The notes under the pieces are model-generated. The model was not told the DNA's origin and did not search any database. It was given only the letters and a program-made list of their open reading frames with translations. 64,000 nucleotides of DNA from Litoditis marina. Its lineage: Eukaryota; Nematoda; Chromadorea; Rhabditida; Rhabditidae. Below are positions 47,745-64,000 of the stretch, piece by piece. The stretch's first letter is position 1. Each line of letters starts with the position of its first letter. The DNA lies in the NCBI GenBank assembly GCA_964036275.1, contig CAXIWQ010000266.1, forward strand, positions 124,001-188,000, read 5' to 3'. The position numbers and the translations under genes were made by a program.

Positions 47745-50700
47745 ATGGCACACAAGGGAGATGAATTCGCACGTATGCATCAGGTTAGTTGTCTGTATCT
47801 CGCTACCTTTTTTAGTCCTGTACCGATTGTAGACTTTTTCCGAAACCGGTGGCCGTATTCACCGAAAATGGTGCTGGAAGCTAAAAAAAAAGCTTCACGC
47901 ACCTCTGTAATTATCTCAACATCACACCATTTTGGTGCTCTAAGCTCTACCGTTCCGTGGGAAGTATTCTAGCTTTCCGAGCATAGGTGAATACGACCAC
48001 GTAACTGTCAACACTCGATTCTTGCCACCGCGTCAATGACCTCATGAATGGTTCATTCAGCAAAGTGGTAATAACCATGAGGATTGAAAAACGAGCACGG
48101 TGGGCCCCCACATATTTCGGACTATTCCACGTGACTCATCTTTCTATTTTCCAGGAGATCAGCTGGCTCAAACAGGACAGTGCATTGATCAGAAATGCCG
48201 TTGTACTGCTCGAGCAAGAGAAAGACAACCTCCGACAAGCCGTTAGAAAGCTCAAGGTATGTAAGCAGAACTGGAAGTATAGTGATGTGTTTTGAGTACC
48301 TGAATTGTTTGTAACAACGCTCAAACTCCAACCCCGAAACATAACCATAACCAGACTTTCTGGTCTTATCTAGTTCATCTCAACTTGTGATTCACAATTC
48401 ATGTTCTGTTGACTGAGGTTTCCTTGTTTTACAAGTACAATACGCGTCTTATTCTGAAGTATTCCGCCGAATCTGAAAGACTATGTTACTCTGTCGAAGC
48501 ATTTCAACATTTTTTTCAAAATAAACAGTATTCATTGATCATGTACATACCAGTAAAGTTGTCCAAATAGCGAGAGTAAATGGGAAAACGTTTCAGGTGC
48601 TCAAATCTGGGATCTGGCAACGAACTCCTTTTTGGCCAATAGTCGGATCTTACTCGTGAACTGGTGTATGATTCTTTATTTCAGCTGGAAAACGGTCGTG
48701 TCAAGGATAAGGTGAAGAAGATGCAAGTACAAATCAACAAGTTAGGCGGAAAGGCAGAAGAATCTGATGAGGAGGAAGTGGACTATGACGACATCGGCAA
48801 GGACTTCATTCTCGTCGGAGGTTCGTCAGCATACTCCAGTGAACTTGTCTGATTAGCCAGAACAATTACAGTAATGGGCTTCCTTCCGGTCGAACCTCGC
48901 CTATTTTTAATGAAAATTTACACGGTTGCATGTATTTTAATGGAAAAATGGGTTCCCTTTCATAGAACACCACATCTCACCGGTGTATGGCGACAGATTT
49001 TGCATAATCATATATGCTATAGAGAGGGTCAGTCGGAGAAAGTGAAAAGTCACCTTCTCCTTTCTAAGAGCACCGAAAACACGAAATAGCTAGATTTAAG
49101 GCTGCTCAGGCATCAATTGGCATGTTGCCAAGACATGATTCATTTCTCCGTAAAGTTGGTGTTTGTGTCGAGAAAGTTATTTTTCTACTGAACTACATAT
49201 GGAACTATACTCGAACATCTTTTGAATTATATTTTCCAGGAGCCCAAGATCCACTGTCCATTCGATTTGAATGTACTATCGAGGACTCCAATCACGTACA
49301 GCACAAGAGCGCCGAGCGCTACTATTGGTGTGTTTTCAGTGCTTTTATTTTCTAACTGAAATCCCTGTATAATTGTGTTACTTCTGGTTTCATATTCTAT
49401 CTTTATCGCTTGTTTATAATCTGGTGTTTGCTTTTAATGCTGACATTATTCAGGTACAAAATGGCGGAAAAGTTCAATGACATGGAAACTCGGGAAAAGA
49501 TTCTGAACGCACCGAATACTCCCAAGGCCGAGGAAGCCATGAAGGAAATCAAAGATTTTGATGAAAATGTCTGGAACGAGGTGGCCATTTTTGAAATTTT
49601 CCACACTTTCGCAGAGCCGAAAAGAAAATCATTTTTGGGTTGACCTTTTGATAGAAGTAGGTAGACAATATCCGAGTTCGGCTTAGTGGTAAGCGGTTTA
49701 AATATTAGAGTGTTCGAGAAAGTTCAGTTTTAAATTATTCATCAACCCAGTTTGTTTTCAGTAATAACTAAATAAAGCGTTCAAGCCTAGGGAACCGGTT
49801 CGTCTTTTCTCCCAGTGTGTACTACACAACTGAACGCCTTTCTCGTCAAAATAGCGGAGAATCGATAATTTTTGATGCCTTCGGGAATCATATGTATTAT
49901 CAACAGAGAAAGCGTCACTCTCGGAGAATGGTTGCACGTTACTGGTGTATGACTTCAGGTTAAAATGTCGGTCTGGGAGGAGGGTCAAAAATACAAGCTG
50001 GAGCAGGTCAGATGGATTTCCAACGTATTGCTGGAGACGGGCAACACGTACATTGCCGTTTCGCATCACGACAAGGTAAGTGAAGGATATATGGATGTTT
50101 TCGAATAACTATTTGAGAATCATTCTCCGTCCGGGTGGGTGAAATTTCTGCAGAAAATAGCTTGCAGCAGTCCAGCAGAAAACCTGCGACCCGCTCGAAT
50201 CGGCTACAAAATCCGCGAAAAGACCGCAAGTCGCTAGTTTGTCTCAGATTCGAAAAGAATGATTTGAAGTTGGGTTTGTCCTGTAGGATAGCTGCTAACT
50301 CAGGCGACTGCATGTCCCAGGTACAAGAACGGGACGTCCCATGTCCCGGGACAGTACCAAAAATTACGATAGAAATGGAGCATATTTGCATATAAAAGTC
50401 AGGATCGAGGAGAATTTTTGTCATCATTTATGCAAATCTGCTCCATTTCTACCGTAATCCTTGGTACTGTCCCGGGACAGTACCGGGACATGGGGCGTCC
50501 CGTTCATGTACATGGGACATGCGACTGCTGAGAATCACTGTGAACGGCTGTCTTAGAGGCAATGAAATGTGTTACGCCCTGGGATAGTTTTCGAGAATTC
50601 AAATCGGATTTTCAATTGCGGAACAATTTGGTAGAGCTCTAATATCTTTTTCAGAACTTCGGCACGGGTTGGCGTAAGAATCGCGAGGAATCGAACAAGC

Positions 50701-51611
50701 CTATCTTCTGGGATGGCCAAAACCAGGGCGGCAAGTTCCTCATGCGCTATCGCAAGACGCTGGCACCTACTCATGCTTGGGCTGGTCCGAACGAGAAAGA
50801 GGTTGGTAATTTTTGATTACACAGTTTGTAATACGGATAATTCATATCTATGAGTGAAGAAATAGCACTGGCTCTCGGTTGCGGTTTACATTCTTTTGTT
50901 ATTGAGATCCATGTTCTCCTCAGTTAACCGCTTGAACATTCATTTAGCTATTGTTTCGTCAACAGCTGTGAATTCTAAATCATGCATTAACATGCACTAG
51001 TTTTGGCGGAGGGGTTGCGGGTGCACTATTTGAGACTAGACGGGTCCCTCATTCTCAGTATAAAACTTCTCATTTTTTGTTCTAAATGATTCGAAATATT
51101 TGGATTTTTGGTAAGGAGGTAGCGGATCGTGTCTCTCAATGAGGTACCGGCCTCAAAAGTTATAGTCCAGTATCTTGTAAGTGTATGTTCTAAATCATCA
51201 TGATAAATTTGGTAATAAAATTCAAGCAATTCAACTGTGTGTCCGGTTATAGGAGGAGACATCGGTTTTGGATCATATTCCTCTGTTTCAGGAATCAATG
51301 TTCAATTTGATCGAGCTATTGTTAACTTTGAATTGTGCTCATGAATTCAACGGTGTATCTGATTACAGGAGACTCAGCGCAAGATCAGTGAGCTGAAGCG
51401 CTTCGTTTGGCGTCGTATCGACCAGGGCGCCCGTCGTGGCGGCATGGGCGGTGGTCGTGGAATGCGTGGCGGTCGCGGTGGTGGCAGAGGTGGTGGACTC
51501 AACGGTGGCGAGACCTCGGCCGCACCCGGCGGTAACCCTAGTCGTCACTCGGGTGGGGGAGGAGCCTACGCTGCTGGTGGTGACAGAGGTTATTCTACAT
51601 TCCACAAGTAG
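47745..51611 (+). CDS. Coiled-coil, NADAR-domain and RGG-tail protein
   Basis: Exons: 47745-47783, 48155-48256, 48685-48820, 49240-49327, 49454-49580, 49959-50075, 50655-50801, 51369-51611, giving 332 aa in phase. Residues ~10-75 form a heptad-like charged coiled coil. An acidic stretch (ESDEEEVDYDD) follows. Residues ~97-245 resemble the NADAR (YbiA-like) fold: SAERYY with the conserved Glu (118) followed by a YKMAEKF helix, NAPNTPKAEEA, a VRWISNVLLETGNTYIA core, and IFWDGQNQGGKFLMRYRK matching the family's W-D-G-N...G..LM..R end. The C-terminal ~70 residues are Gly/Arg repeats (RRGGMGGGRGMRGGRGGGRG), typical of RNA-binding RGG tails. NADAR enzymes in bacteria remove ADP-ribose from guanine bases or hydrolyse related N-glycosidic bonds; activity here is inference. 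The last intron carries a duplicated acceptor. Confidence 0.8.
48548..48667. mobile_element. MITE, 'accagtaa' family, short copy in a NADAR-gene intron
   Basis: It begins taccagtaaagttgtccaaa and ends ggtgtatga after tcggatcttact. It reaches to within 20 bp of the exon at 48685, so its right end lies inside the 3' splice region. Confidence 0.5.
50304..50528. mobile_element. hAT-like MITE with 8-bp target-site duplication
   Basis: A ~209-bp inverted-repeat element (50312-50520) has ends atgtcccaggtacaagaacg and its near-complement. It is flanked by identical 8-bp direct repeats gcgactgc (50304-50311 and 50521-50528). The interior repeats cccgggacagtacc in both orientations. An 8-bp duplication is the hallmark of hAT transposition. 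It sits in the NADAR-gene intron 50076-50654. Confidence 0.8.
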
Positions 51612-51688
51612 TTCTATGTTTAAGAATTTTTTCCACAAAAGTTTTCCATATTCTACTTCAAATTTGAGTTTGAGTGTGCTCATTTCCT

Positions 51689-51746
51689 AATAAATGCTCT
51701 CCTTTAATCACAAAGGATGTGTTCATTTCGCTCATTTCCTAATAAA
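51689..51746 (+). terminator. AATAAA poly(A) signals of the NADAR gene
   Basis: Two AATAAA hexamers (51689-51694 and 51741-51746) follow the NADAR stop by about 78 and 130 nt. They lie in near-duplicated contexts (atttcctaataaa), suggesting a short local duplication. Confidence 0.6.
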
Positions 51747-51850
51747 GTTTATCTTGTTTTAATAAAAGTCTGCAACTACCGCGTCAACGGAATCCAGTCA
51801 AATGTGTGTATATATAAATTAGCCCACATAAGCGTTTCTTCACCACTATT

Positions 51851-51856
51851 TTTATT
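51851..51856 (-). terminator. Possible poly(A) signal for CUL4
   Basis: AATAAA on the minus strand (tttatt on +) lies about 187 nt past the CUL4 stop codon. It lies just beyond the NADAR poly(A) signals in the convergent 3' flank. Confidence 0.4.
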
Positions 51857-52042
51857 ATGTGGTGTTATTTTTGCGCTCAGCTTTCCCAGTCGTTAGTCCG
51901 TTGATTTCTATATGTGCAACCATTTTTGAGTTAATAAAACGTTCAAGCTTTCATTCTAAAATCAAGATGAACCAACCGGGAAACAAACAAACATATTTAC
52001 AAAATCAAAATATCGAGATATAATATCTGGACCAGAGACCAA

Positions 52043-62502
<10,460 letters not shown>

Positions 62503-64000
62503 CTGCAACAACAAACACATGTATATAAGTTTACACTTTACAGCCGGCAGCATACACCGCCAAGGGCCTCTCCTTCCCCTCGTGTGTCGTGTTGCAAGCC
62601 CCCCCCCCCAAAAACGGCCACATTCAACAATTTTCTGTTGAATTATCGCTTAGTTTGTATGAAAATTCGTAAGTTAACAGCCCGCGACCCCAACTTTTTA
62701 CAAGAATTTGTTCGCGACTCCCCCTTTTATAAGAGGCCACGGCGGTGTATGGCCGGCAGCCGGGTTCATACTTTTTATGTCGGCGTACTACGCCCGCATT
62801 TTCACTGAATACCGAAGAACTAATTCGATTAACGCCCGCGTAGGGCAATACNNNNNNNNNNNNNNNNNNNNNNNNNNNNNNNNNNNNNNNNNNNNNNNNN
62901 NNNNNNNNNNNNNNNNNNNNNNNNNNNNNNNNNNNNNNNNNNNNNNNNNNNNNNNNNNNNNNNNNNNNNNNNNNNNNNNNNNNNNNNNNNNNNNNNNNNN
63001 NNNNNNNNNNNNNNNNNNNNNNNNNNNNNNNNNNNNNNNNNNNNNNNNNNNTTTTCTACCCCCTCTATTGACCAAATGAAAGTATATAGTCATATAGATT
63101 AGAAATTGTGCATTAATACATTAGAGCAGGCAGCACTAGCAACCAAAGAGTGTACGAGAAAATTAACGAGCGGGAAGTCTACTTCAAACCGGAAAAATAT
63201 TAGCTGAGTCAAGAAAATGAGGTGGGAACTGAAAAGGTTTTAGACTTAAGTTCCTTTTGGTAAAACATAAGCTCACGCAACCAGAGGTCTGGCAAATATT
63301 CTAAAACTAAACAACGTGATGGAAAGAAGTAACTGATTGTGAGAAATATTCAATGATAGGGTTAAGTTAAGCGTGATTTATAGTTGCCCTCATTCAACTA
63401 ATCTCCTTTCACAATATTAAAAGCATGAATTTTATGCCTGGAAACTAGTGTTTGTTGTACAACCAAAATTTTAAACGTATAACACAAAAAATCTTGGTAA
63501 AACATGATATCTTTACTCCATTACAATGTGCGAATGAAAAAACATTATTGTACAACTTAAAACTCGGTGAGTTTCAAATAATTATTCAAACAAAATTAGC
63601 TTGCATAGCAAAATGCAGGAAATACAATTCGAACAGGAAACCAAAGACCATGCGGCCATTTTGTGTTCAGATAACACAGGGGAGGAAAATCAATAGAAGA
63701 CCCAGTATAGGGTTCGCTCTTTTCAGGGAAACCCCATAGCTGGTGTATGTTGTCAATCCCAATATATTTGTAGTTTGATCCCGTTGTTTTTCGAGCAATT
63801 CGTAAATTATGATCAAGATCAAACTACAAACTAAATAAGTCCCGCTATTCGCAGAGACTTAATTATAAAAAGGTCAATTAATGTTCAAATAACTGATTTC
63901 ATCAAAAACATAAATTTGCGGAAAGTTGTGCTTGTTCACGTTCACATGCTGGAGAAGACACACTTTTTTCAGAGAAAAAATCAAACATGATAAACACTAT
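62503..64000. other. CUL4 5' region, no further exon recognised
   Basis: Upstream of the first visible CUL4 exon I find no sequence matching the missing N-terminal cullin repeats. After the gap (63052-64000) the DNA is AT-rich, with a short 'gatcaaactaca' palindrome at about 63755-63830. No gene is supported. Confidence 0.5.
62852..63051. other. Assembly gap (200 N)
   Basis: Exactly 200 N, so probably a placeholder of unknown true size. It lies 350 bp upstream of the first visible CUL4 exon. Confidence 0.98.

Overview
This is intron-rich metazoan nuclear DNA. All six recognisable protein genes are animal housekeeping families. Coding exons are 29-270 bp, separated by GT-AG introns of about 100-2,000 bp. 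Introns and intergenic DNA are packed with short inverted-repeat elements, microsatellites and a tRNA-derived SINE. Four genes have a 3' splice-acceptor-like sequence 0-11 nt before the start codon, and two genes lie head-to-tail only 14 nt apart. Both facts fit an invertebrate with spliced-leader trans-splicing and operons, such as a flatworm or another spiralian. The species is inference; I cannot name it. Exon boundaries were set by hand, requiring splice consensus, phase agreement and colinearity with the known family. Every junction of the six recognised genes is in phase.

Layout. 1-5853: repeat-rich DNA with no recognised gene. 5857-15758 (+): an MBOAT1/2-type lysophospholipid acyltransferase, 16 exons, 523 aa. 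15802-23800: repeats, including one copy of a two-copy composite element and a 1.9-kb foldback structure that ends beside the next gene. 23806-28378 (+): ceramide synthase, 8 exons, 331 aa. 29329-39252 (-): mitochondrial polynucleotide phosphorylase PNPT1, 21 exons, 742 aa, with a tRNA-Gly(GCC) gene in one intron. 39267-40258 (-): a small unknown gene just upstream of PNPT1. 41285-45114 (-): a LAMP-family lysosomal membrane glycoprotein, 7 exons, 250 aa. 47745-51611 (+): a coiled-coil, NADAR and RGG-tail protein, 8 exons, 332 aa. 52043-62502 (-): cullin-4, the last 17 exons (593 aa), with its 5' end lost beyond a 200-bp assembly gap (62852-63051). Convergent pairs are ceramide synthase/PNPT1 and NADAR/CUL4; LAMP and NADAR are divergent.

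The genes do not form one pathway, although MBOAT and ceramide synthase are both ER lipid acyltransferases. The points most worth following up are the NADAR fusion architecture, elements of one MITE family whose ends coincide with 5' splice sites, duplicated 3' splice acceptors in three genes, the tight gene pair upstream of PNPT1, and an MBOAT intron with no AG acceptor.
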